64,000 bases of DNA from Flavobacteria bacterium BAL38. GTDB taxonomy: Bacteria; Bacteroidota; Bacteroidia; Flavobacteriales; Flavobacteriaceae. The translations under genes and the position numbers were made by a program. Where the stretch lies: assembly GCA_000169355.1 (NCBI GenBank), contig AAXX01000001.1, forward strand, positions 1,116,001 through 1,180,000, read 5' to 3'. Below the pieces are notes generated by a model that was given only the letters and a program-made list of their open reading frames with translations, was not told where the DNA came from and ran no database searches. Of the stretch, positions 15,544-23,901 are shown piece by piece; position 1 is the stretch's first letter, and every line of letters begins with the position of its first letter.

Positions 15544-17226
15544 TTATTGTTCTGAAATTTTTGCCCAAGTATCTCTTAGTCCAACAGTTTTATTAAAAAC
15601 TAATTTTTCAGCGGTTGAATCTCTATCAACACAAAAATATCCTAAACGTTGAAATTGAAAATGATCTAATTCTTTAGCAGAAACTAAACTTGGTTCTACA
15701 TAACCTGTAATTACTTTTAATGAATTTGGATTGATGAATTCTTTAAAATCAACTTCTTTGTCTTTATCTGGACTTTCGTTTGTGAATAATCTGTCGTATA
15801 CTCGAACTTCAGCTTCTTTTGCATGAGGAATAGAAACCCAATGAATGGTTCCTTTTACTTTTCTTTGGCTTGCTTCTGTTCCACTTCCTGATTTAGAATC
15901 TACATCATAAGTAGCGTGAATTTCAGTAATTTTTCCGTTTTCATCTTTAATAACTGATTCACCTTTAATGATATACGCATTTTTTAAACGTACTTCTGTT
16001 CCTAAAGTTAATCGGAAAAATTTCTTGTGTGCTTCTTCTTGAAAATCTTCTCTTTCAATGTATAACTCTTTAGAAAATGGCACTTTTCTGTATGTCATTA
16101 CTTCTTCTTCTGGATTATTTTCTGCTTCTAACCACTCTTCATTTCCTTCAGGATAATTTGTGATTACTAATTTCACAGGATCTAAAACTGCCATTACACG
16201 TGGTGCAATTTTGTTTAAATCTTCACGCACACAAAATTCTAAAAGCGAAACATCAATCAAATTATCACGTTTAGCAATTCCTATAGTATTTGCAAAATTT
16301 ACAATAGAATTAGGTGTATAACCGCGTCTTCTCATTCCAGAAATGGTTGACATTCTTGGATCATCCCAACCTGTAACGTGCTTTTCTTCAACTAATTGCA
16401 ATAATTTACGTTTAGAAACAACTGTATGAGATAAATTTCTACGTGCAAATTCTCTTTGTTTAGGACGCACCTTTGATTCATCATAAATTTGATTTAAAAA
16501 CCAATCATATAATTCGCGATGAGGCAAAAATTCTAATGTACAAAATGAATGAGAAACTTGCTCTAAATAATCACTTTCACCATGTGCCCAGTCGTACATT
16601 GGATAAATACACCAATCATTTCCTGTTCTGTGATGATGTGCGTGCATAATGCGGTAAATAATAGGATCACGCATCAACATATTGTTAGCGCCCATACTAA
16701 TTTTAGCACGTAAAACGTGAGTTCCTTTTTCGAATTCTCCGTTTTTCATGCGTGTAAATAAGTCTAAATTCTCTTCAATAGAACGATTTCTAAAAGGAGA
16801 ATCGGTTCCTGGTTGCGTTGGAGTTCCTTTTTGTTGCGCCATTTCTTCCGAAGTTTGGCTATCCACATACGCTTTATCTTTTTTGATTAATTCTACTGCC
16901 CAATCATACAATTGTTGGAAATAATCAGAAGCATAACATTCTTTATCCCATTTAAAACCAAGCCATTCTACATCGCGCTTAATAGCATCAACGTATTCTT
17001 GTTCTTCTTTTGATGGATTTGTATCGTCGAAACGTAAATTTACAAGGGCTTTGTAGTCTTTTCCTAAACCAAAATTTAAACAAATTGCACTAGCATGACC
17101 TACATGCAAATAGCCATTTGGTTCTGGTGGAAAACGAAAACGTAATTTATCTGATGACAAACCATTTTTTAAATCTTCTTCAATGATTTGCTCTATAAAA
17201 TTCAATGATTTTTCTTCTGTTGACAT
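15544..17226 (-). CDS. glnS: Glutaminyl-tRNA synthetase
   Basis: 560-residue class I synthetase that charges tRNA-Gln. The HIGH motif is in PPEPNGYLHVGHASAICLN; the KMSKS-like loop is HTVVSKRKL; the segment GWDDPRMSTISGMRRRGYTP is characteristic of GlnS; and two C-terminal beta-barrel anticodon-binding domains follow. Having glnS means the cell need not rely on GatCAB for Gln-tRNA. A frame extends to a TTG at 17247, but TATCTTTG, a -7 promoter motif, covers that codon on the minus strand, so translation must start at the ATG at 17226 (MSTEEKSLNFIEQ). Confidence 0.97.
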   Translation of the reverse strand: MSTEEKSLNFIEQIIEEDLKNGLSSDKLRFRFPPEPNGYLHVGHASAICLNFGLGKDYKALVNLRFDDTNPSKEEQEYVDAIKRDVEWLGFKWDKECYASDYFQQLYDWAVELIKKDKAYVDSQTSEEMAQQKGTPTQPGTDSPFRNRSIEENLDLFTRMKNGEFEKGTHVLRAKISMGANNMLMRDPIIYRIMHAHHHRTGNDWCIYPMYDWAHGESDYLEQVSHSFCTLEFLPHRELYDWFLNQIYDESKVRPKQREFARRNLSHTVVSKRKLLQLVEEKHVTGWDDPRMSTISGMRRRGYTPNSIVNFANTIGIAKRDNLIDVSLLEFCVREDLNKIAPRVMAVLDPVKLVITNYPEGNEEWLEAENNPEEEVMTYRKVPFSKELYIEREDFQEEAHKKFFRLTLGTEVRLKNAYIIKGESVIKDENGKITEIHATYDVDSKSGSGTEASQRKVKGTIHWVSIPHAKEAEVRVYDRLFTNESPDKDKEVDFKEFINPNSLKVITGYVEPSLVSAKELDHFQFQRLGYFCVDRDSTAEKLVFNKTVGLRDTWAKISEQ

Positions 17227-17244
17227 TGTTTTTTTTACTTTTGA

Positions 17245-17252
17245 CAAAGATA
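17245..17252 (-). promoter_or_regulatory. -7 promoter element of glnS
   Basis: Minus strand TATCTTTG, 18 bp before the ATG at 17226. It fixes the glnS start. Upstream, at 17261-17283, are three tandem TTATGGT units. Confidence 0.55.
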
Positions 17253-17337
17253 AAAAAAGTTTATGGTTTATGGTTTATGGTTGAACCAAGTTTTCATAAC
17301 AATAAACAATTAACTAAAAACAATTAACATATTAATT

Positions 17338-17697
17338 ATGGGAACTATTAAATTACAAAATATCAGAACATTTTCTTATCATGGTTGTTTAGTTGAAGAA
17401 GGAAAAATAGGTTCTGACTACCGAGTTGATCTAGAAATAAAAACCGATTTACGCAAATCTTCTCAAACTGATGATTTAGCCGATACCGTTGATTATGTTT
17501 TATTGAATAAAATTGTAGTGGAAGAAATGGCTATTAGATCTAAGTTATTAGAACATGTTGCCCAACGAATTATTACAAGATGTTTTGCTGAAATTCCATC
17601 TATTTCTCGAATAAAATTAGCGGTTTCGAAACTAAATCCACCTATTGGAGGAGATGTTGAAGCGGTTACTATAGAAATGGAAGAGTTTAGAAATTAA
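17338..17697 (+). CDS. folB: Dihydroneopterin aldolase
   Basis: 119 residues, the usual length. FolB splits 7,8-dihydroneopterin to 6-hydroxymethyl-dihydropterin and glycolaldehyde in folate synthesis. Family marks: IRTFSYHGCLVEEGKIGSDYRVDLEI at the start (the YHG with the Glu-rich turn), LADTVDYVLLNKIVVEEM in the middle and LLEHVAQRI with the catalytic helix; the C-terminal strand carries PPIGGDVEAVTIEME with the active-site region KLNPP. It is alone on the plus strand, and its 3' end overlaps the convergent PAP2 gene by 4 bp. Confidence 0.93.
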   Translation: MGTIKLQNIRTFSYHGCLVEEGKIGSDYRVDLEIKTDLRKSSQTDDLADTVDYVLLNKIVVEEMAIRSKLLEHVAQRIITRCFAEIPSISRIKLAVSKLNPPIGGDVEAVTIEMEEFRN

Positions 17698-18428
17698 AAT
17701 TGCATGGCAAAGCCAAATCCTCCTTGTTTTCCGTTATAAAAAGGCAAAAGCATAGTGGATGATTTATGATTTTCATTTTTATAAAATAGCTTTGAAATAT
17801 AAGGATGCAATAAATAGGCAAGTTTTGTACTAACAATTCCTATACCAGCTCCTGCAGCTACATCTGTTAACCAATGCCTGTTATTATACATTCTAAAGAA
17901 ACCTGTACCAGAAGCAACTAAATAACCAGAAATTCCATACCAAACCGATACATCTTTATATTCTTGCCATAAAAATTCGGCTCCAGCAAAAGCTGTTGCT
18001 GTATGTCCGGATGGAAATGAATTATTTGAAGAACCATCTGGTCTATCAACTTTTGTAATAGATTTAAGTGGCATTACAGTTGATGTAAGTAGTAAATAAG
18101 ATGTTCCTAAAATGATAGTTCTGTCTTTAAAGTTATGTTTTCCTTTTATTCCTAAAACATTTAAACCATAAACAGAAGCCGCTGGAAGATATTGTGAAAA
18201 ATCATCTATCGTTAATTTTTGATCAATATGTTCTTTAACTTCTGCACTTATTTCAGCGTTTAAAGATTTTATACCATCACTTTCTATTCCTAATACTCCA
18301 AATGTTATTAAAGCTGAAGGAATTATAAAAGGTTTGACTTTTTGAAAAGTGGTTTTCTTTATAGAATCAGAAGCCACCTGTCCTAAGGTTACATTGAAAA
18401 AAAACAATGTAAAAACAAACATTTTCAT
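17694..18428 (-). CDS. PAP2-family membrane phosphatase
   Basis: 244 residues with an N-terminal signal or anchor segment. The three PAP2 motifs are present in order: KSITKVDRPDG (KxxxxxxRP), SFPSGHTATAFAG (PSGH) and RMYNNRHWLTDVAAGAGIG (SRxxxxxHxxxD type, with NR in place of SR). This superfamily removes phosphate from lipid phosphates such as undecaprenyl pyrophosphate or phosphatidic acid on the outer face of the inner membrane. It follows the LTA-synthase-like gene by 3 bp, so the two are cotranscribed and may share lipid-linked substrates. Confidence 0.88.
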   Translation of the reverse strand: MKMFVFTLFFFNVTLGQVASDSIKKTTFQKVKPFIIPSALITFGVLGIESDGIKSLNAEISAEVKEHIDQKLTIDDFSQYLPAASVYGLNVLGIKGKHNFKDRTIILGTSYLLLTSTVMPLKSITKVDRPDGSSNNSFPSGHTATAFAGAEFLWQEYKDVSVWYGISGYLVASGTGFFRMYNNRHWLTDVAAGAGIGIVSTKLAYLLHPYISKLFYKNENHKSSTMLLPFYNGKQGGFGFAMQF

Positions 18429-18431
18429 ATT

Positions 18432-20351
18432 TTATTCTAATTTATAAGATCTATTTTTATATAAATTACTTGAAGCTACAATATGAGCTAAAGCATCTTT
18501 TGCTAATTCTTCATTTAAAGCAACTGGGATTAATTCGGTGTCGCTCTTTACTTTAAACTGTAATGGTTTTGCATTAGGATTGATAATTACAATGTCGTCT
18601 CCTACACGGAAAGCATAGGTTTCATGAAACAACATAATTGTTCTACCTTTAGTTTCTTTAGGTAACTTCATTAGGTTTCTTCCTGGCATAGTAGAATTAG
18701 TTGTAATTCCAGACAAAGCAAGAACAGTAGAAGGAATATCCATTTGACTTGCTAGGTTATCATAAGTGCTTCCTTTTGTAACGTTAGGTGCAATAATTAA
18801 AGCGGGAATATGGAATTTGTTTACAGGAACTAAGTTTTTACCATAAGTTCTTGTATTATGATCTGCAATAACAACAAAAATGGTGTTTTTAAAATAAGCT
18901 TCTTTCTTTGCTAATTCAAAGAATTTACCAATAGAAAAATCGGCATATTTCATTGCATTATTTACCGTATTTTTCTTTTTATCATAAAGTTGAATTCTTC
19001 CATCTGGAAATTCAAAAGGCTCGTGATTTGAAGTAGAAAACATTAAAGAAAAGAATGATTTATCACCTAAAGATTTATAATATTCATTTGCTTTTGTTGC
19101 TAAATCTTCATCAGAATATCCCCAAGTTCCCTTAAAAGCATATTTTTTTCCGTCAGAATCAAAATCAGATTCATCAATAATGTTTTTAAATCCGTTTCCG
19201 TTAAAAAAAGAAGCCATATTATCAAAATTAGACAAACCACCGTATATAAAACTCGTGTCGTAATTTTGTTTACCAAAAACCTGGGCTAAGGTAAAAAATC
19301 CTTGTTGCGCGCCACCTAGTTTAACGGCACTTTCAGATGGATTTGGTAAAAACCCAGAAACCACTTGCTCAATACCTCTAACACTTCTTGTTCCTGTACA
19401 ATATAAATTAGTGAACAACAAACCTTCTTTAGATAATTTATCTAACTCGGGAGTTAATGGTAAACCATTTAAACAACCTACATATTCGGCTCCTAAACTT
19501 TCTTGAAGAAATACCACAATATTGTATTTAGGTTGCACCGAATCGGGTTGCACTTTATGTAAAAAAGGAATTTCGTTATTGATAAATTCGGTCACATCCA
19601 TATACTTTTTAACACGAGAATACGCTTCTAATTCATCCATTCTTCCGTATTTCTTTACATCACCTTCATTTTTTAAAGAATAGGCGGCAAAGGCAACGGT
19701 ATAAAGTGAATTTAAACCTAATGAATTTGTCATTTGATCCGAACAAAAAATGGCGTTACTTGCGTTTATTGGTCTTTTAGATGTTAAACTACTTCTAGCG
19801 CCAAAAAATAATAGAAAAGCTACTAAAGGAAATAAAAGTAATTTGATTTTATAACTTCCTGCAACCGGATAAAATAATTTTTTACCATATTTAAAAGCAA
19901 AATATAAAGCAATTACTAATACAATTGCTGTTAGTATTAAAGAGAATAAATAACTTTTTAAAAGTGTACCAACGACTTCTTTTGGGTAAATTAAATAATC
20001 TAAAAACAAACGATTAGGTCTTGTGTCATATTGATTAATAAAATCTAATGTAGACAACTCCATAACTAATAAAAGAAACAGAAATAATATAAAATAGAAA
20101 TTAAAAAATTTCTTAATTTTTTGAAGGAAACTATCTGGTAATAAAGTAATTAAAACGGTGGGTAAAAAAGCTATATAACATAATAGAATTAAATCGAAAC
20201 GAAGACCAATTGGGAAAATTTGCAAGTAATTTTGAGCTTCTTCAACACGTTCTTTAAAAATAAAAAAAAGAATAATTCTACTAATTGTAGAAATACATAT
20301 TCCTATTAATAAAAAATTAATAACGGGTTTTAAATAACGTAAATTCTTCAT
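18432..20351 (-). CDS. LTA synthase-like membrane sulfatase/phosphotransferase
   Basis: 639 residues: about five membrane helices in the first 190 residues, then a periplasmic alkaline-phosphatase-fold domain. The nucleophile Thr lies in YCTGTRSVRGIEQ; the metal ligands are in VVFLQESLGAEY (Glu), FSTSNHEPF and VVIADHNTRTYG (Asp-His). This matches the LtaS/Mdo-B-like group, which moves phosphoglycerol or phosphoethanolamine groups onto envelope glycans or lipids. Bacteroidota lack lipoteichoic acid, so the acceptor here is unknown. It is cotranscribed with the PAP2 gene. Confidence 0.88.
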   Translation of the reverse strand: MKNLRYLKPVINFLLIGICISTISRIILFFIFKERVEEAQNYLQIFPIGLRFDLILLCYIAFLPTVLITLLPDSFLQKIKKFFNFYFILFLFLLLVMELSTLDFINQYDTRPNRLFLDYLIYPKEVVGTLLKSYLFSLILTAIVLVIALYFAFKYGKKLFYPVAGSYKIKLLLFPLVAFLLFFGARSSLTSKRPINASNAIFCSDQMTNSLGLNSLYTVAFAAYSLKNEGDVKKYGRMDELEAYSRVKKYMDVTEFINNEIPFLHKVQPDSVQPKYNIVVFLQESLGAEYVGCLNGLPLTPELDKLSKEGLLFTNLYCTGTRSVRGIEQVVSGFLPNPSESAVKLGGAQQGFFTLAQVFGKQNYDTSFIYGGLSNFDNMASFFNGNGFKNIIDESDFDSDGKKYAFKGTWGYSDEDLATKANEYYKSLGDKSFFSLMFSTSNHEPFEFPDGRIQLYDKKKNTVNNAMKYADFSIGKFFELAKKEAYFKNTIFVVIADHNTRTYGKNLVPVNKFHIPALIIAPNVTKGSTYDNLASQMDIPSTVLALSGITTNSTMPGRNLMKLPKETKGRTIMLFHETYAFRVGDDIVIINPNAKPLQFKVKSDTELIPVALNEELAKDALAHIVASSNLYKNRSYKLE

Positions 20352-20427
20352 AATTAATTAACTATTTGTTTTGCACAAAATTAAACTTAAAAACTTATTA
20401 TTTCTACTTAATAATTGCTTAATATTT

Positions 20428-20457
20428 TTGGAAAAGAAGAAATAAAATGTAAATTTG
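20428..20457 (+). promoter_or_regulatory. Promoter of tRNA-Cys
   Basis: TTG at 20428-20430, a 19-bp spacer and TAAATTTG at 20450-20457: a textbook Bacteroidota promoter. It ends 17 bp before the first base of the tRNA. Confidence 0.75.
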
Positions 20458-20474
20458 CAGTCCGTTCAAACAAT

Positions 20475-20545
20475 GGCGTCTTGGCCGAGCGGCTAGGCAG
20501 CGGTCTGCAAAACCGTCTACCCCGGTTCGAATCCGGGAGATGCCT
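20475..20545 (+). tRNA. tRNA-Cys (anticodon GCA)
   Basis: 71 nt folding as a standard cloverleaf. The acceptor stem is GGCGTCT with AGATGCC (one G-U pair); the D arm GCCGAGCGGCTAGGC; the anticodon arm CGGTCTGCAAAACCG with anticodon GCA; and the T arm CCCGGTTCGAATCCGGG. The discriminator base is T, as expected for Cys. CCA is not encoded. Confidence 0.97.
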
Positions 20546-20549
20546 CTAA

Positions 20550-20578
20550 AACCTTCTAAGTAATTAGGAGGTTTTTTT
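20550..20578 (+). terminator. Terminator of tRNA-Cys
   Basis: AACCTTCTAA, loop, TTAGGAGGTT, then TTTTTT: a hairpin with T-run directly after the tRNA. Confidence 0.8.
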
Positions 20579-20622
20579 GTTTGTCATTCTGAAAGAATCT
20601 AAAAAAATTAATTAAAGATATA

Positions 20623-20673
20623 TCGAATCCGAGAGATGCCTTTAAAACCTTCAAGGAAAATTTGAGGTTTTTT
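20623..20673 (+). repeat. Partial duplicate of the tRNA-Cys 3' end and terminator
   Basis: Begins TCGAATCCGAGAGATGCCTT, matching the T-loop to acceptor end of tRNA-Cys (20527-20545) with two differences in the first 20 bases. It goes on into a terminator-like hairpin, AAAACCTTCAAGG...TTTGAGGTTTTTT, that mirrors the one after the real tRNA. The duplicate lies 96 bp downstream. It could be a scar of an integrated element or a local slip duplication. Confidence 0.7.
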
Positions 20674-20730
20674 ATGGGACAATTTCTAGGAAAATTAATT
20701 AAAAGATAAAACAAATTATATTTCAAAAAG

Positions 20731-21384
20731 TTACTTGAAATAGTCGTTTTTATTACTTTTAATTACTTTAAAAGCTAATGGCGAAGTTCTAAAAGTTCCG
20801 TTTAAGCCATCGCGTTTCCAACGTATATTTGATATTATAATTATATCTTGTTTTCTTGTTTTTTTTAATAATTGATATACTTCATCTGTAAATAAATAAC
20901 CTTCAATCGTAATTGTTTTATTTCTTGGAAATTTAATATCATAACCTTTTACTTCAAGATTTATGGGAAATAAAAAATCTTTAATCTTAGCTTCAATTTT
21001 TGCGTTTTTTAAATCTTCAATAAAGAAAATCAAATTTCCTTCGTCTTTAATACCATTAATAGTAAAATAATGTGGTCCAAATGGTAAAACCCTAAAAACA
21101 TGTTCTTCAACAACTTTTGAACCATCAAAATTTTCTATTTCAACAAATACTTTGGTTTCATTACCATAACCAGGACGAATAACAAATTTTCCATCATCCT
21201 TTTTTGAAACACCATTTCCGTAAATAACATACGATTTAGCATTGTTAACCGCTATTGAAATAGGGTTAGGAACACCGCGATAAACCACATTCATTTTATC
21301 TAAAGCAATAACACTTTTTGTAGCTGGAATAGTATCTTGAGCGTAAATTGATAGAGAAATTAAAAGGAAAAAGATGTATTTCAT
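20731..21384 (-). CDS. Secreted GldM C-terminus-like protein, copy A
   Basis: 217 residues with signal peptide MKYIFFLLISLSIYAQ. The mature part IALDKMNVVYRGVPNPISIAV ... KFVIRPGYGNETKVFVEIENFDGSKVVEEHVFRV closely follows the third domain of the gliding-motility/type IX secretion protein GldM, and the rest lines up with its fourth domain. The GldM N-terminal helix and first two domains are missing, so it cannot be the GldM motor part itself. Its neighbour at 21410 is a paralog with long stretches of identical DNA, so the pair arose by recent duplication. It may be a periplasmic partner or a decoy of the T9SS; function is inferred only. Confidence 0.75.
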   Translation of the reverse strand: MKYIFFLLISLSIYAQDTIPATKSVIALDKMNVVYRGVPNPISIAVNNAKSYVIYGNGVSKKDDGKFVIRPGYGNETKVFVEIENFDGSKVVEEHVFRVLPFGPHYFTINGIKDEGNLIFFIEDLKNAKIEAKIKDFLFPINLEVKGYDIKFPRNKTITIEGYLFTDEVYQLLKKTRKQDIIIISNIRWKRDGLNGTFRTSPLAFKVIKSNKNDYFK

Positions 21385-21409
21385 TAGTTTAAAAATATAT
21401 AATTACTGA

Positions 21410-22042
21410 TTACTCAATCAACAAAACTTTCATTTCTATTCTTCTTGGAATAGCTTCTGGAGATGTTGGATAACGAATATCTTTTATAGTGATTATTGAG
21501 TTCTTTTTTAGATTTTTAATAAAATTAAATACTTCTTCATTTATTGTATCTCCGTTAATTTGAATCTCTTTTTTGTTATTTACAATAGTAAAAGAAAGTA
21601 TTGGAAAATCAACATCAATAAGAAAATGAAGAAAAATAAAACCAACTTTTGCATTTCTAAATTGTTCTTTTGTAAATACTAAATAACCATTAGTACTATA
21701 CTCACCATTTAAAGTTCCAATTGGTGCAGGCAATCCTTTAATTCTAAAAATATGTTCTTCAACAACTTTAGAACCATCAAAATTTTCTATTTCAACAAAT
21801 ACTTTGGTTTCATTTCCAGAACCGGGACGAAGAACATAACTTCCGTCCTCTTTTTTTGATACACCTTTTCCATAAACAAGATATGATTTTTCTCCATTTA
21901 CAGCAATTGAAATAGGATTTGGAACACCACGATAAACGACGTTCATTTTATCTAAAGCAATAATGCTTTTTGCAGCTGGAATAGTGTCTTGAGCGTAACT
22001 ATGAAAACTAAAAATTAGTAAGAATAAAAGAAGCTTTTTCAT
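21410..22042 (-). CDS. Secreted GldM C-terminus-like protein, copy B
   Basis: 210 residues with signal peptide MKKLLLFLLIFSFHSYAQ. The domain order is the same as in copy A: a GldM D3-like part (IALDKMNVVYRGVPNPISIAV, SYVLRPGSGNETKVFVEI, EEHIFRIKGLPAPIGTL) and a D4-like part. Copy B keeps the RIKGLPAPIG turn typical of GldM between D3 and D4, which copy A has lost, so B looks nearer the ancestor. It lies 25 bp upstream of copy A on the same strand, and 16 bp downstream of the LysE gene. Confidence 0.75.
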   Translation of the reverse strand: MKKLLLFLLIFSFHSYAQDTIPAAKSIIALDKMNVVYRGVPNPISIAVNGEKSYLVYGKGVSKKEDGSYVLRPGSGNETKVFVEIENFDGSKVVEEHIFRIKGLPAPIGTLNGEYSTNGYLVFTKEQFRNAKVGFIFLHFLIDVDFPILSFTIVNNKKEIQINGDTINEEVFNFIKNLKKNSIITIKDIRYPTSPEAIPRRIEMKVLLIE

Positions 22043-22058
22043 AGTATGAAATTTTAAA

Positions 22059-22754
22059 TTACTCCGTAACTGCAGTATCAGGTAATAACTTATTAGTAAT
22101 CATTTCTTTTTCTTTTGGAAAGAAACCTTGTAGTATAAAAAACAAACCAAATATTAATATTACCATACTAATTACTCGTTTGATTTTGTAAATATTTGCT
22201 GGAATTAATTTGTGTTTCAATTGCTTTGCTAATAATATTTTAGCTACATCGAAAGCCAAATAAAACACTAAAATTGCAGCGAAGAAAACAGAAATTCGTG
22301 AAGTATTCATTTCCATCTGAGGTCCGTATGTAATGATAATCATCATCCAAAAACCTAAAACACCAATATTGATGAAATTCAATAAAAACCCTTTGAAGAA
22401 TAAAGCAAAATAATTTTTTTTAGGAATATTATCTTCGTCTTGTTCTATTTCTGTTTGTTTCTTAAAATTTCTTTTCAATTGAATAAACGAAATTAATCCG
22501 TAAGTTGTCATGATAATTCCACCTATAACAAAAAGTGTAGGATTATCTTTTAATTGTTCTAATAATTGATTGGTACTTAAATACGCAATTAAAATAAAAA
22601 TAACATCACTAAAAACAATTCCTAAATCAAAAGTAAAAGCTGCTCGAAAACCTTTGGTAATACTGGTTTCTAATAATACAAAGAATCCAGGACCAATTGA
22701 AAAAGCTAACAAAAGTCCCCAAGGAATAGCAGTAAGTATATCGTGTAAATGCAA
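22059..22754 (-). CDS. LysE/RhtB-family amino-acid exporter
   Basis: 231 residues and six predicted membrane helices. The opening IPWGLLLAFSIGPGFFVLLETSITKGFRAA is the conserved LysE signature (GPGxxxxxxxxxxxGxRAA). Such proteins export amino acids or derivatives; the substrate cannot be told. No ATG lies in frame near the N-terminus and a stop codon is two codons upstream, so the TTG at 22754 (reading MHLHDILTAIPWG) is the likely start. A GIN-domain gene lies upstream after a 109-bp repeat-rich gap. Confidence 0.88.
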   Translation of the reverse strand: MHLHDILTAIPWGLLLAFSIGPGFFVLLETSITKGFRAAFTFDLGIVFSDVIFILIAYLSTNQLLEQLKDNPTLFVIGGIIMTTYGLISFIQLKRNFKKQTEIEQDEDNIPKKNYFALFFKGFLLNFINIGVLGFWMMIIITYGPQMEMNTSRISVFFAAILVFYLAFDVAKILLAKQLKHKLIPANIYKIKRVISMVILIFGLFFILQGFFPKEKEMITNKLLPDTAVTE

Positions 22755-22759
22755 GTTTT

Positions 22760-22860
22760 AGTCTCAGTCTCGGTTCTCAGTCGCAGTATTGCAAACTAAA
22801 AATTGTTAATAGTACGAAAATACAAAAAAAACTGAAAACTGTGACTGAAAACTGTGACTA
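22760..22860. repeat. Low-complexity CTCAGTCGCAGT / GAAAACTGTGACT repeat
   Basis: Opens with AGTCTCAGTCTCGGTTCTCAG and closes with two tandem ACTGAAAACTGTG units. It is the same kind of sequence as 5577-5644. It fills the gap between the LysE and head-GIN genes. Confidence 0.6.
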
Positions 22861-22863
22861 ACT

Positions 22864-23538
22864 TTACTTCGCTTGTTCGATAGTTCCTCCAGCGATTTTC
22901 TTTTCGTTGATTTGTTTTGGTTTTCCATAGATTTTTATTTCACCACCAGCTCTTGTTTTAGCGTCTACAAAATTTGTAGCATAAACATGTGCTATTCCTC
23001 CAGCGTTTACCGTAACTACAGTTTGTTCTGTAACACAATCTTGACCGTCGTATTTTCCGCCTGAATTAGATAAAATATCTTGGTTTTTAACCGTTCCTTT
23101 TGTAGTTACAATACTTCCTTGCGAAACACGAACTTGTAGTCTATCGGCTTGTAAATTAAGTAATTTAACTTCAGAACCTTCTTTACAAATGATGTCAAAA
23201 TTAATAGCAATAATTTCATCTTTTGATGCAATTCTACTGCCTTCGTTTGCTTCTACAGCGTCAATTTTTTTATAATATACCGTTGCAGAAACATCGTCGC
23301 CACTTAACATTTTTGTAAAAGGCATTCTTAATTTTAATTCTCCGTTTTTATTTACAACTTCAACTTCTTGCGAATTAGCTCCGGTTAAAACAATTTTATT
23401 TTCAGTCGATGCTACTAAGTTGACATCAATTTTATCAAAAGCGGTTACTTTAGTAAAATCACCTACGTTTTTTTCGGTTTGAGCTATTCCAAATGAAAAG
23501 ATGGAACAGGTTATAAAGGTTAAAAATGTTTTTTTCAT
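22864..23538 (-). CDS. Head-GIN (DUF2807) domain secreted protein
   Basis: 224 residues: signal peptide MKKTFLTFITCSIFSFGIAQ, then a putative auto-transporter-like beta-helix domain of the DUF2807/head-GIN family (FTKVTAFDKIDVNLVAS, VVNKNGELKLRMPF, VTVNAGGIAHVYATN, KTRAGGEIKIYGKPKQINEKKIAGG). The repeating G-x-I/V strands fit a right-handed parallel beta-helix. Role unknown; these proteins are common in Bacteroidota envelopes. Its 5' end overlaps the upstream small membrane protein by 4 bp (ATGA), so the two are translated together. Another family member is at 42689. Confidence 0.82.
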   Translation of the reverse strand: MKKTFLTFITCSIFSFGIAQTEKNVGDFTKVTAFDKIDVNLVASTENKIVLTGANSQEVEVVNKNGELKLRMPFTKMLSGDDVSATVYYKKIDAVEANEGSRIASKDEIIAINFDIICKEGSEVKLLNLQADRLQVRVSQGSIVTTKGTVKNQDILSNSGGKYDGQDCVTEQTVVTVNAGGIAHVYATNFVDAKTRAGGEIKIYGKPKQINEKKIAGGTIEQAK

Positions 23539-23840
23539 GACGTAAAAAATATAAGGTATAAAATTGAAAATAATGTAGTTGTAATTAATAATTCTACAAA
23601 ATTTAATTTTAATCGTTGTGTGATAATTTTTTTTAATATAAAATCAAATAGTAAAAAGAAAATTAAAATAATTAAAATAACAAAAGCAATTAAGAAAAAA
23701 ATTAGATGATTATTTTCTTCATTAGATTTATTTATAAAAATAAACTTAACTAAATAGAAAAATATCATAATAGATATAAAATTAAAAACTGAAATATTCT
23801 TCTTTATAAATTTGATTACTTTCATATTATATAAATTCAT
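23535..23840 (-). CDS. Small three-helix membrane protein
   Basis: 101 residues with three hydrophobic segments (about 17-34, 43-66 and 83-99) separated by short basic or polar loops. No family recognised. Starts are possible at 23840 (MNLYNMKVIKF) or at 23825 (MKVIKF); the second is equally plausible. It overlaps the head-GIN gene by 4 bp, which suggests coupled translation and perhaps a shared envelope task. Low complexity (Ile/Phe/Leu-rich) makes homology hard to judge. Confidence 0.55.
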   Translation of the reverse strand: MNLYNMKVIKFIKKNISVFNFISIMIFFYLVKFIFINKSNEENNHLIFFLIAFVILIILIFFLLFDFILKKIITQRLKLNFVELLITTTLFSILYLIFFTS

Positions 23841-23901
23841 ACAAGGTTTTAAAACCCTGCAGGAAAACTAATCACTAATTACTCTTCACTTATCACTAAA
23901 A

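Noticed and set aside
17227..17247. TTG start for glnS at 17247
   Set aside because: It is covered by the TATCTTTG promoter motif; the transcript would begin after it. ATG at 17226 is used.
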